DNA of 64,000 nucleotides from Oscillospiraceae bacterium (GTDB taxonomy: Bacteria; Bacillota; Clostridia; Oscillospirales; Oscillospiraceae). The stretch spans positions 18,671 to 82,670 of the forward strand of contig JAHAWY010000013.1 in the NCBI GenBank assembly GCA_018385135.1. Direction: 5' to 3'. Positions 8,136 to 16,414 of the stretch are shown one piece after another. The position numbers and the translations under genes are program-made. The notes under the pieces are model-generated. The model did not search any database, had not been told where the DNA came from, and saw only the letters and a program-made list of their open reading frames with translations. How positions within the stretch are numbered: position 1 is the stretch's first letter; each line of letters starts with the position of its first letter.

Positions 8136-9410
8136 TTATGACTGGTATTCAAATTCAAGATTATAAATGCTTACCGTGTCGCCATCCTTGATACCCATTG
8201 CCTCCATGCGGTCAAAAAGCCCCGCTTCGCGCAGGACACGGTCAAAATACATACGCGACTCATAGTCGCTGAAGTTAACGCTCGCCACCAGCTTTTCAAG
8301 CCACGGACCTTCAACTATCCAACAGTCATCATACTGTTCGATCTCCACAGCCTCGGAGGTATCGATAACAGGCTCCGGCGCAACATAGTCCGCCTCATAG
8401 TATATTACCGGGGGCAGATCCTGCAACTTTTCGGCGGCAGCTTGAACCAGCTCATGCGTACCCTGGTGTGTTGCGGCGGAGACCACGAACAGCTCATATC
8501 CAAACGCCTCAACATAGTCACGAAACTCCTCCAGCAACGTGCTGCCCTCGGGCAGCAGGTCGCATTTGTTGGCAACGACTATCTGCGGTCTTTCGGCAAG
8601 CTCGGGGCTGTATTCCGCAAGCTCCTTATTGATAGCTTCAAAATCCTCAATGGGGTCGCGTCCCTCACTGCCGGAAACATCAACAAGGTGGATAAGCAGT
8701 CGGCAGCGGTCAATATGACGCAAAAAGTCATGTCCCAGACCTGCGCCCTCGCTTGCGCCCTCAATAATACCGGGGATATCCGCCATTACAAAGGAAACTC
8801 CCTCAGCCACATAAACAACACCCAGATTTGGAAACAGTGTTGTGAAGTGGTAATTTGCTATTTTCGGGTGCGCCTTGGAAACAACGGAAAGCAGCGTTGA
8901 CTTTCCGACATTCGGGAAGCCCACCAAACCAACGTCTGCAAGGAGCTTAAGCTCCAAAATGACCTCTCGGTATTCTCCCTTCATGCCGGGCTTGGCAAAA
9001 CGCGGCACTTGACGGGTCGGCGTGGCAAAATGCTTGTTGCCCCAGCCCCCGCGACCACCCTTGGCAAGCACAAAGGGCTGACCGTCGGACATATCCTTAA
9101 TGATGCCGCCTGTTTCCTTGTCTCTGATAAGAGTGCCGCGCGGAACGCGGATCGTAACGCTCTCGCCATCCTTGCCGCTGCATCGCTTGCCGGCACCGTT
9201 CATTCCGTTTCCGGCAACGTATTTTCTCTTGTAACGAAAATCCAGCAGCGTTGACATATTGTCATCCACGACAACTATGATGTCGCCGCCGCGACCGCCG
9301 TCTCCGCCATCAGGACCGCCGGCGGCAACGTATTTTTCCCTGTGAAAAGCAACCGCGCCGTCGCCGCCACGACCCGCCTGCACCGTGATACCGGCTTTAT
9401 CAACAAACAT
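8136..9410 (-). CDS. obgE: GTPase Obg (CgtA)
   Basis: A 424-residue Obg-family GTPase that acts in 50S ribosome assembly and stress signalling. The glycine-rich Obg fold (1-158, with many GGDGG/GRGG repeats) is followed by a G domain with GFPNVGKST (G1), DIPGIIEGASEG (G3) and NKCDL (G4). The C-terminal OCT domain (about 345-424) is present, as in most Firmicutes. The start is an ATG after AAAGGATG. It lies downstream of rplU-rpmA, the conserved order rplU-rpmA-obg, but a hairpin terminator separates it from rpmA, so read-through or a separate promoter is needed. Confidence 0.97.
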   Translation of the reverse strand: MFVDKAGITVQAGRGGDGAVAFHREKYVAAGGPDGGDGGRGGDIIVVVDDNMSTLLDFRYKRKYVAGNGMNGAGKRCSGKDGESVTIRVPRGTLIRDKETGGIIKDMSDGQPFVLAKGGRGGWGNKHFATPTRQVPRFAKPGMKGEYREVILELKLLADVGLVGFPNVGKSTLLSVVSKAHPKIANYHFTTLFPNLGVVYVAEGVSFVMADIPGIIEGASEGAGLGHDFLRHIDRCRLLIHLVDVSGSEGRDPIEDFEAINKELAEYSPELAERPQIVVANKCDLLPEGSTLLEEFRDYVEAFGYELFVVSAATHQGTHELVQAAAEKLQDLPPVIYYEADYVAPEPVIDTSEAVEIEQYDDCWIVEGPWLEKLVASVNFSDYESRMYFDRVLREAGLFDRMEAMGIKDGDTVSIYNLEFEYQS

Positions 9411-9498
9411 AATAATTCATCCTTTATGTGAAGCGGATGCAGCATCCGCCGTGTTTCCCAAGTTAATCGTTTCCCGCTGTTAGTATGCCCCTTCCGCG

Positions 9499-9530
9499 AG
9501 AAAATGGGCAGGCTAAAACGCCTGCCCATT
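9499..9530 (-). terminator. Hairpin between rpmA and obg
   Basis: Perfect 11-bp stem AATGGGCAGGC / GCCTGCCCATT with a six-base loop, followed on the minus strand by TTTTC. It probably limits read-through from the ribosomal protein genes into obg. The short U tract makes partial termination likely. Confidence 0.65.
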
Positions 9531-9537
9531 AAAAAGG

Positions 9538-9801
9538 TTACTGTGCAATTTCTTCGTAAACAGAGACCTTCTTGCGGTCCTTGCCCATACGCTCAAACCT
9601 TACTATTCCATCCTTGAGGGCGAAAAGTGTATCATCACCGCCGCGACCTACGTTTGTGCCGGGGTGGATTTTGGTTCCGCGCTGTCTGACAAGGATGTTG
9701 CCGGCGAGAACAAACTGACCATCTGCTCTCTTGGGTCCAAGGCGCTTAGACTCGCTGTCGCGTCCGTTCTTGGTAGAACCCATTCCCTTTTTATGTGCCA
9801 T
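9538..9801 (-). CDS. rpmA: 50S ribosomal protein bL27
   Basis: An 87-residue bL27 with the canonical core [19 protein letters not shown] and [15 protein letters not shown]. The N-terminus (MAHKKG) is the direct, mature type. Many Firmicutes make bL27 with a nine-residue extension that the protease Prp removes and encode prp between rplU and rpmA; here both the extension and prp are absent, which is mutually consistent. The start follows TTGGAGGTG. The gene lies 37 bases downstream of rplU in the same transcript. Confidence 0.98.
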   Translation of the reverse strand: MAHKKGMGSTKNGRDSESKRLGPKRADGQFVLAGNILVRQRGTKIHPGTNVGRGGDDTLFALKDGIVRFERMGKDRKKVSVYEEIAQ

Positions 9802-9838
9802 GCTTTACACCTCCAATGTGTCAAATGAATAGCGGAAC

Positions 9839-10153
9839 TTATGCGTTGATCGCACCGATCTGAACCTGAGTATAGGGCTGTCTGTGACCCTTGGTAAGAC
9901 GATAGCCCTTTTTCGGCTTCATCTTGTAAACGCGGATTTTGGGACCCTTGCCGTTTTTTACAACGCTTGCTGCAACTGTTGCACCCTCAAGCAGCGGGGA
10001 ACCGAACTTGCTGCCATTCTCGTCGATAACTGCAAGAACGCGGTCAAAGGTAACAGCATCGCCGCCCTCGACATTCAGCTTCTCGATGAAGATGACGTCG
10101 CCCTCGGCAACACGATACTGCTTTCCGCCGGTTTCGATTATAGCGTGTTTCAC
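9839..10153 (-). CDS. rplU: 50S ribosomal protein bL21
   Basis: A 104-residue bL21 with the typical start [18 protein letters not shown] and the late [15 protein letters not shown] block that contacts 23S rRNA. The initiator is a GTG, with an AGGAG about ten bases upstream. It is the first gene of the rplU-rpmA transcript and is preceded by a clear sigma-A promoter and a structured leader of about 75 nt, which may be used for autogenous control. Confidence 0.97.
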   Translation of the reverse strand: MKHAIIETGGKQYRVAEGDVIFIEKLNVEGGDAVTFDRVLAVIDENGSKFGSPLLEGATVAASVVKNGKGPKIRVYKMKPKKGYRLTKGHRQPYTQVQIGAINA

Positions 10154-10237
10154 TTAAGTCTTTCTCCTCTCTCGAAGTCTCGCTTTTGAGGCGGGAGCAA
10201 AGCTCCTCTTTCCTTGCCCCTTCAATGCGGCCTTGTT
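10154..10237 (-). promoter_or_regulatory. Structured rplU leader (possible L21 leader)
   Basis: Between the promoter and the rplU GTG lie about 75-80 transcribed bases. They contain a perfect GGAGC-TTT-GCTCC hairpin and a second weaker stem around GCGAGACTTCGAGA. The position and size fit the Firmicutes L21 leader family, but I could not align it to a covariance model, so the identity is tentative. Confidence 0.4.
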
Positions 10238-10266
10238 AGTTTATCATGCAAAAACAGCAATGTCAA
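10238..10266 (-). promoter_or_regulatory. rplU-rpmA promoter
   Basis: TTGACA (10261-10266) and TAAACT (10238-10243) with a 17-bp spacer that ends in TGA, an extended -10 arrangement. It is the only good promoter upstream of rplU. Confidence 0.7.
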
Positions 10267-10324
10267 GCAAAAGTCACAATCTTTGAGCGTTTATTCCATA
10301 ATAAGCTCCAAAAGCTTTGATCCG

Positions 10325-11089
10325 TCAGTCCATCCACATTACAAGCACCGCCGCTGCCTCACGAAGAAAGTAATTGACCCTCAAAATCGGAAGATTTGTG
10401 TGTCCCGCAACACCAACGGGCTTCGCGCCTAGCTTCGCGGCTATATATTTTGAGCGATAGAGGTGATATTCACTCGATACTATGGCGACCTTGCCATGAG
10501 GGTCGCCGCCATCCTCGGCGATTTTCTCAAGCGAATAGGCAATGTTTTCGCTGCTTGAGTGCGCCTGCTCCTCCATAATTATGCGTTCGGGAGAAATCCC
10601 CTGCTCACAAAGCCAGCGGCGCATACATTCCGCCTCCGAAATATCTTCGCCCTCACCCAAAGAGCCTGAGACAACTGCCTTGCTTTCGGGGTGCTCGTCA
10701 AGAAAGCTCTTCGCCGCCTCCAAACGGTTTAGCAGAGAAAGCGATGGCGTTTCGCCGTTTACCCCCGCACCCATAACAATCGCATAGGGCGCGTCGGTGC
10801 TTTCATCTGTTCTCGCGGAGATTATTATAGGTATCTCGATAGCCGCCAGTGCAAGCACGCCCAGCACCACGCAAGCGCTTAGTATCCTTTTGAGCGCCCT
10901 TGCGGTTTTCTCGTTTTTGCGTCGTAAAACGTCAATAAGCCTATACAGCGCCGCAAGAAGCGCAATGCCGGCAAGCACCAGCGCTGTAGTTTTGTATCCT
11001 ATAAGCGCAAACTCAAAGAAGGCAGCCGCAAAAAGCAGCACAGTCTCGGTTATTATAAAGCGCTTTTTTGCTTTTCTCTCGTCTTTCAT
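10325..11089 (-). CDS. YdcF/SanA-family membrane protein (DUF218)
   Basis: A 254-residue protein with three predicted membrane helices in the first 95 residues, then a DUF218 domain: AIVMGAGVNGETPS, KAVVSGSLGEGEDISEAE, ERIIMEEQAHSSSENI and SEYHLYRSKYIA. These are the family's conserved acidic and histidine blocks. DUF218 proteins are linked to envelope integrity or lipid-carrier handling, but the reaction is unknown. The start is the ATG at 11089, whose ATGA overlaps the ABC-F stop, with GAGGAG upstream; a longer frame to 11119 lies inside the ABC-F gene. It is the last gene of the FHA-SEDS/PBP/ABC-F block. Confidence 0.82.
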   Translation of the reverse strand: MKDERKAKKRFIITETVLLFAAAFFEFALIGYKTTALVLAGIALLAALYRLIDVLRRKNEKTARALKRILSACVVLGVLALAAIEIPIIISARTDESTDAPYAIVMGAGVNGETPSLSLLNRLEAAKSFLDEHPESKAVVSGSLGEGEDISEAECMRRWLCEQGISPERIIMEEQAHSSSENIAYSLEKIAEDGGDPHGKVAIVSSEYHLYRSKYIAAKLGAKPVGVAGHTNLPILRVNYFLREAAAVLVMWMD

Positions 11090-12987
11090 TGAGCAAGCTC
11101 CTCGCTTAGTGTCTCCCACTTTTCGTAAAGCTCGTCAAGCCGGGCTTGAAGCTGCGCCTTTTGCTCGTCAAGCTCCATCAGCTTTTGATAGTCAGAGGAG
11201 TTTTCTTCGTATTGTATCTCCAGCTCCGACATCTCGCCTTCGAGCTTTTCGATGTCTCTCTCAATGCGTTTAAGCTGCTTTTCGCCGTTTGCCCCCTTGT
11301 TTTTCCGGTCCGCCCTGCGCGGCTCTTTCACTTCGGGCTTTGCCGCTTCCTTTTGCTTTTCCGCCAAAGCAAGCTCAGTTCTGCGGCGTACATACTCGCG
11401 GTATTCGGAAAAGCTGCCGCGAAAGTCCGTGATCTGCCCGTCCTTCAGCTCCCAAATGCGCGTTGCGAACTTCTCAATAAAATAGCGGTCATGCGAAACG
11501 AACAGCAGCGCCTCGCCGTAGGCTTCCACCGCTTCCTCTATCCATTCACGGCTGTTAATGTCCAGGTGGTTTGTCGGCTCGTCAAGGATAAGGAAGTTGA
11601 TCTCCTCTCGCATGAGCATACACAGCCTAAGCCTGCTCTGCTCGCCGCCGGAGAGCGCCGAAACAGGCTTAAAAACATCCTCCCCCGAAAAGCGAAAGCT
11701 ACCGAGACGGTTTCGCGCCGTCTGCGGCGTGCATTTTTCTGCATAGAGCATCGTGTCCAGCAGACTGCGGCGCGGGTCGTCGAATTTGATTATCTGCGGC
11801 AAATATGCCGTTTTTACCGCAGGTCCACAGCGGAGCATACCCTTATCGGGTATTTCTTCGCCCATTATCATTTTGATTAGTGTCGATTTGCCGCTGCCGT
11901 TATCGCCGATAAGGGCAATGCGCTCGCCGCCCTCAATAATTAGCTCAAGGTCGGAAAACAGGGTCCTGTCCCCAAAGGCTTTGCTAACGCCGTCTATTAA
12001 CAGCACCTCGTCGCCCGAAAACTCACGGCTTGCAAATTTCATTTTCATCGCGCGCTCCTGCTTGGGGCGCTCTGTTTTTGCCAGACGCTCCATGCGCTTT
12101 TCCATTGAAAATGCGCGCTTATGCAACGCGTCGTTGCCCATAAACGCCCACAGGTGCAGACGATCCGCCGCTTCGGAAAGCTGCTTGAGCTTTGCCTGCT
12201 CCTTTTCGTAGCGTTTAAGCTGTTCTTCAAAGCGACGCTGCTTTTCTTCAACATAGAAGCTGTAATTTCCGCTGTAAAACTCTGCCTTGCCGTCAACTAT
12301 CTCGACCGTTCTCGAAACAACGCGGTCAAGAAAATAGCGGTCATGCGAGATGGCAAGCACCGTGCCGCGGAATTTTCTCAAATACTCCTCAAGCCACTCG
12401 GTCGCGCGCAGGTCCAAGTGGTTTGTCGGCTCGTCAAGCAGGAGAATATCAGTATCCTCCAAAATCAGTCGCGCAAGGTTCACGCGCGTCTTTTCTCCGC
12501 CCGAAAGCTTTGAAAACATCTGCGCGCGCATATTCTCGTCAATGGCAAGACCGTTAGCGACGCGGTTTCGCTCAATATCGGCATTGTAGCCGCCCAGACG
12601 CTCAAAATCCATTGCCGCCTTGTCATATTCGGCAAGCAGCTCATCGGACGCGCCACTGCTCATCTGCTCTGTAAGCTCACGCATTCTTCTCTCAAGCTCA
12701 AAAATGCGGTGATGTGCGGTTTTTAATACGTCCTCAACCGTGTATTCCTCGGGATATACGGGTATTTGCGAAATGAGCCCCATGCGCTTACCGGGGGCGA
12801 TAACTATCTGACCCTCGTCGGCGCGCACTTCACCTGTCATAATACGGAAAAGTGTTGTTTTGCCCGCGCCGTTGCTGCCCAAAATGCCCACGCGCTCTCC
12901 CATATCAACATCAAAGGTAAGCCCGTTTAAAATGTTTTTGTCCTGCTCAAAGGACTTTACAATTTTCTGAATGGAAATATCTTTCAT
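11086..12987 (-). CDS. ABC-F family ATPase (ribosome-associated)
   Basis: A 633-residue soluble protein with two ATP-binding cassettes and no membrane segment. Cassette 1 has GSNGAGKTT, LSGGEKTRVNLA and LLLDEPTNHLD; cassette 2 has GDNGSGKST, LSGGEQSRLRL and LILDEPTNHLD. The interdomain linker is charged and helical, and a C-terminal coiled coil (about 540-633) follows, as in Uup/YdiF-type proteins. Family members act on the ribosome E site in translation rescue or antibiotic protection. Its substrate specificity cannot be read from sequence. It lies 30 bases after the PBP gene, in one transcript with envelope genes. Confidence 0.92.
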   Translation of the reverse strand: MKDISIQKIVKSFEQDKNILNGLTFDVDMGERVGILGSNGAGKTTLFRIMTGEVRADEGQIVIAPGKRMGLISQIPVYPEEYTVEDVLKTAHHRIFELERRMRELTEQMSSGASDELLAEYDKAAMDFERLGGYNADIERNRVANGLAIDENMRAQMFSKLSGGEKTRVNLARLILEDTDILLLDEPTNHLDLRATEWLEEYLRKFRGTVLAISHDRYFLDRVVSRTVEIVDGKAEFYSGNYSFYVEEKQRRFEEQLKRYEKEQAKLKQLSEAADRLHLWAFMGNDALHKRAFSMEKRMERLAKTERPKQERAMKMKFASREFSGDEVLLIDGVSKAFGDRTLFSDLELIIEGGERIALIGDNGSGKSTLIKMIMGEEIPDKGMLRCGPAVKTAYLPQIIKFDDPRRSLLDTMLYAEKCTPQTARNRLGSFRFSGEDVFKPVSALSGGEQSRLRLCMLMREEINFLILDEPTNHLDINSREWIEEAVEAYGEALLFVSHDRYFIEKFATRIWELKDGQITDFRGSFSEYREYVRRRTELALAEKQKEAAKPEVKEPRRADRKNKGANGEKQLKRIERDIEKLEGEMSELEIQYEENSSDYQKLMELDEQKAQLQARLDELYEKWETLSEELAQ

Positions 12988-13017
12988 CTAATTCTCCGAC
13001 AGGTCTTGCCGCCTGTT

Positions 13018-14334
13018 TTATTTGATAGCTGCCTGCAAAACGGTATTGGCAAGGGGCGCTGCATTGGCAAGCCCTCCCCCGCCGCGCTCAATAATAACCG
13101 TAAATGCCAAAGGGTGCTCGTCGTCATCAATATAGCCTGCGAACCACGCGTGAGAGCTGCCGTCGCCAAGCTCCGCAGTACCCGACTTGGCGTGCATATC
13201 AAGCTCCGGGAAACGCCACGTTCCATAGCTGTAAGAAACGTTGTAGCTCATCATCTCGCCAATTTTTGCCGCCGTTGAATACTCGAGCAGCTTTGTTTCG
13301 TTTCCTTTTCTGTCCTTGATAAGCACCGGCTCTTTAACCGTGCCGCCCGCTGCGACCGCGGAAACATAGCGCAGCACGGCAATGGGCGCGACAAGGTCGT
13401 TATATTGTCCAATGCCCGACCAGCTAAGGTCGCTTGTGCCCGCCTCCGCCTTTTCAAAGCTGCCCGCCGCGGTTTCAATTCCGCTTATATCCAGGCTGTC
13501 CAAAAAGCCGAGCTGTTTTGCGTATTTTTCAAGCGTGTCCGCGCCCAGCTCCTGCGAAAGCTCGGAAAATGCGCAGTTGCAGGAATTGGCAAGCGCCTGC
13601 TCAATGGTCTGTGCTCCGTGAACCCCGGTGCAGTTTACGGTGTCTCCACCCACCCGCACGCTGCCTTGGCATTCAAAGCTGCGTGTGTAGATATCCGGAA
13701 CATTTTCAATAGCCGCCGCCAGCGTAACAAGCTTAAATACCGAGCCCGGAGCATAGGTCGCGTTAAGCGCGCGGTTGAGGTAAACCCCCTCATAGGCGGG
13801 CTGCTCAAGTTCCGGCGGTGAATTGGGGTCGTAGGCGGGCGTGCTGACCATGCAAAGTATCTCTCCCGTTTCATAATTTGAAACGAGAACAGCGCCGCGC
13901 CGCCCCGCAAGGGCATTGAGTGCCGCTACATTGAGCGCCGAGTCTATGGAAAGCCGCACGGTTCCTCCGCCGTCGGAGAGAGTCGCAACTCCGTCAAAAA
14001 AGTTATAATGTGCAAGCTCATCGTCAAAGGCGCTAAGCGCGCCTGTTCCGAAATTGCCCGCATAATCGCCAACGGCATGAAGGCAGGCAATGCGCACGGA
14101 GGCGTCGTCTGCATAGGCGAAAACGCCGTTGCCCGCTCTTGCCAGCACAACGCCGTTTCTGTCCGTGACCATTCCGGTATCCAAAACGCCATCTTTAAAC
14201 ACGCTCTGATTGGCGCGAAGCATAACCCAATCATCGCCGTCGTTAAAAAGACGTACGGAATACAGCGCCAGCCCCAGTATCAGTGCCGCCGCAATTATAA
14301 GCGCAAAGCCGGCGCGTCTGCTGATTTTTTTCAT
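13018..14334 (-). CDS. Class B penicillin-binding protein (PbpA-like transpeptidase)
   Basis: A 438-residue peptidoglycan transpeptidase anchored by an N-terminal helix (about 8-27). The catalytic motifs are all present: the serine motif SVFK in APGSVFKLVTL, SNC in the SxN position and KSGTAE as the KTG-type motif. The N-terminal pedestal is short, as in the PbpA group of Gram-positive bacteria that is encoded with a SEDS partner. Its ATG overlaps the stop of the FHA-SEDS gene by four bases (ATGA), so the two are translationally coupled and probably form a glycosyltransferase/transpeptidase pair for elongation, division or spore wall synthesis. Confidence 0.9.
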   Translation of the reverse strand: MKKISRRAGFALIIAAALILGLALYSVRLFNDGDDWVMLRANQSVFKDGVLDTGMVTDRNGVVLARAGNGVFAYADDASVRIACLHAVGDYAGNFGTGALSAFDDELAHYNFFDGVATLSDGGGTVRLSIDSALNVAALNALAGRRGAVLVSNYETGEILCMVSTPAYDPNSPPELEQPAYEGVYLNRALNATYAPGSVFKLVTLAAAIENVPDIYTRSFECQGSVRVGGDTVNCTGVHGAQTIEQALANSCNCAFSELSQELGADTLEKYAKQLGFLDSLDISGIETAAGSFEKAEAGTSDLSWSGIGQYNDLVAPIAVLRYVSAVAAGGTVKEPVLIKDRKGNETKLLEYSTAAKIGEMMSYNVSYSYGTWRFPELDMHAKSGTAELGDGSSHAWFAGYIDDDEHPLAFTVIIERGGGGLANAAPLANTVLQAAIK

Positions 14335-16259
14335 CTGCCGCGCCTCCTTTTTTTGCTCTTTCCGTCAAGATAGTGTCTGTCGTCCTCAACGAAAGGTGAC
14401 ACTCCGGCGTCAAAGTCGGCATAATCGCCGTAATCATCGTAATCCCCGTATCCGCCGAATTCGGTCTGCTCGTCTGCGCCCATATAGCGCTCACGGCGGA
14501 GGGTAAACTCGTTGCGGTCACGCATTTTGCCGCCGTCGCGCGTGGTAAAACTCGCGTTTTTGCGAGTATCCGTCGCCTTGATAAATGCAAGCAGTGCCCA
14601 GCAGGATATAAGGCTTGACCCGCCGATGGAGACGAAGGGAAAGGTAACTCCCGTAAAGGGCAGCAAATCCAGCGAGCCAAATACATTCAGCCCAAGCTGC
14701 ACCATCATCATAGAAACCGCCGCGCAGCCCGCGATAACATAAAACGACGAGCGCCCCTGCGCCGCGTTTTTAACTGTAAACAGCGCAAGAACTATAATTG
14801 CGGCAACCGCAAGAACGGCAACTAAAAAGCCCATTTCCTCGCTGACGATGGCAAAAACCAGATCCGTATCCGCCGCAATAATGGTTTGCAGCCAGCCCTT
14901 GCCCGCGCCTACGCCGAAAAGCCCGCCCGAGGCAGCGGCGGAAAGAGCGCGCGTTTGCTGATAGCCCGCGCCGTTGACATCCTCCCAAACATGCCCCCAT
15001 GCGGCAAAGCGCTGGGCAATATGCGGCTTTACGCTGAGTGCAAGAAAGCCCGCAAGCCCCGCCCCGGTAACGGCAAGCAGAACTGTTCCGATGCTGCCGC
15101 TGCGCATAAAGGAGATAACAAGAAAGGTTGCGAAAAACACCAGCGCCGTGCCAAAATCGCCCATGAGCGCCAGCGCGCCGACGCAGATTGCGGAAAACAT
15201 GATATACATAAGGAGGTTGCGCCCGCGATAGAGCCTGTCCATCGTTGCGGCACCCGCGTAAATATATGCTATCTTCACAAACTCCGAGGGCTGAAAGCTA
15301 ATGCCGCCTATCGAGATCCAGTTTTTTGCGCCGAAGTATTCCGTTCCCAAAGCCAGATTTATCAGCAGCAGCAAAACCGCGGCTACGGCAGCGGGCTTGA
15401 TTAGCTTTTTAACACGCTTTAGGTCGCGCAGCCACGAGCCGAGAGCGCAAAAAGCGGCAATGCCGGCAAGCAGAAGCACGACCTGCTTTAGCATATTGCG
15501 CGGCGTTGAGCTTGCGCAGACCGACATTCCGATTGTACACAGGAAGAAAGCGATTGCCTCCACCTCAAAGCCTGTGCGCCCCATGGCACGCATTACGATA
15601 AAATAGATCCACATAGCTGCAAAAAGCGCCAAAAACGCCAGTGTTATCGAACCCCGGTTTTCGGGCGCTGCGTAATAAAACTGCTGAAACCATGTGATAA
15701 TCTGAAAAATCGCCACATAGCTGAACATAGCATACGGTGATATGGTTTTTCCCGGCGCTGTTCTTCGCTCGGCAATGATGGCACGCTCGGACTCGGTTAG
15801 ATTAAAAAACCGCATATCCTTATTGCCGACAGTGAGCACATCTCCGTCTTGAAGCGCCGCGCCCTCGTCGGGTATTACAACTCCGTTTATCCCCGCCGCA
15901 GCATCAGAGCCGAGGGCATAGACCCGCCAACTCCCCATCTCGTCGCGGATAAGTACAAGGTGCGTTTTCAAAACGCGCGCACCCTGCACAACCACATCGC
16001 TCGATTTGGCGCTGCCGACGGTACATTCAAAGTGGCGCAAAGGCACACGCAGACCACCCGGCAGGTCAAGATACGCCCAAACCTCCGGCTCGTAGCTCTC
16101 AGCAAGCATGGAGCGCACGCAGCGGCTGATGATAGCCAGCGCCGCTATGGGCAGCATATAGCGCGAAAAGTACGCCAGATAGCCCAAGAAAATGCCGAGA
16201 GCTCCGGTAAACTCCGGTTTCGCCAAATAGACGCTCACGCTTTCGATAAAGCCCTCCAC
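14331..16259 (-). CDS. FHA domain fused to a SEDS (FtsW/RodA/SpoVE) glycosyltransferase
   Basis: A protein of about 642 residues. An N-terminal membrane helix pair region (about 15-50) precedes a cytoplasmic FHA domain (about 68-153: FECTVGSAKSSDVVV, then KTHLVLI and GINGVVI). A ten-helix SEDS domain follows (about 180-565) with KNWISIGGISFQPSEF, the MGDFGTAL aspartate block and FPFVSIGGSSL, all hallmarks of lipid II polymerases. The C-terminal tail is low complexity (GDYDDYGDYADFD) and ends in basic residues. The start is best placed at the GTG at 16259, with AGGAGG eight bases upstream; the GTG at 16268 abuts the SD. FHA domains bind phosphothreonine, which suggests Ser/Thr kinase control. 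Confidence 0.9.
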   Translation of the reverse strand: MEGFIESVSVYLAKPEFTGALGIFLGYLAYFSRYMLPIAALAIISRCVRSMLAESYEPEVWAYLDLPGGLRVPLRHFECTVGSAKSSDVVVQGARVLKTHLVLIRDEMGSWRVYALGSDAAAGINGVVIPDEGAALQDGDVLTVGNKDMRFFNLTESERAIIAERRTAPGKTISPYAMFSYVAIFQIITWFQQFYYAAPENRGSITLAFLALFAAMWIYFIVMRAMGRTGFEVEAIAFFLCTIGMSVCASSTPRNMLKQVVLLLAGIAAFCALGSWLRDLKRVKKLIKPAAVAAVLLLLINLALGTEYFGAKNWISIGGISFQPSEFVKIAYIYAGAATMDRLYRGRNLLMYIMFSAICVGALALMGDFGTALVFFATFLVISFMRSGSIGTVLLAVTGAGLAGFLALSVKPHIAQRFAAWGHVWEDVNGAGYQQTRALSAAASGGLFGVGAGKGWLQTIIAADTDLVFAIVSEEMGFLVAVLAVAAIIVLALFTVKNAAQGRSSFYVIAGCAAVSMMMVQLGLNVFGSLDLLPFTGVTFPFVSIGGSSLISCWALLAFIKATDTRKNASFTTRDGGKMRDRNEFTLRRERYMGADEQTEFGGYGDYDDYGDYADFDAGVSPFVEDDRHYLDGKSKKRRRGR

Positions 16260-16280
16260 TCCCGACACCTCCTAACATAA

Positions 16281-16313
16281 TAATGACCCTCGGAACAAGT
16301 CCGCGGGTCATTA
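16281..16313. repeat. Inverted repeat A upstream of the FHA-SEDS gene
   Basis: Nine-base perfect arms TAATGACCC / GGGTCATTA, with an inner CGG/CCG pair after one mismatch. The right arm overlaps a TATAAT on the minus strand (16310-16315). It shares the TAATGACC half-site with inverted repeat B 44 bp away, so both may be bound by one regulator; alternatively they are RNA stems. Confidence 0.55.
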
Positions 16314-16356
16314 TACCACCAACGCTGCGCGCCGTGATCTGCATACAAATCGTGCG

Positions 16357-16403
16357 TAATGACCGTACGCGGTCATTATAGCATATATATTATGGGTTTT
16401 AAA
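16357..16403 (-). promoter_or_regulatory. Promoter plus inverted repeat B upstream of the FHA-SEDS operon
   Basis: TTTAAA (16398-16403) and TATAAT (16375-16380) are separated by 17 bp on the minus strand. The -10 overlaps a palindrome with nine-base arms TAATGACCG / CGGTCATTA around a four-base loop (16357-16378). The half-site matches inverted repeat A. The layout suggests an operator over the -10 that controls the cell-wall block. Confidence 0.45.
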
Positions 16404-16414
16404 CTCTTATTTCG

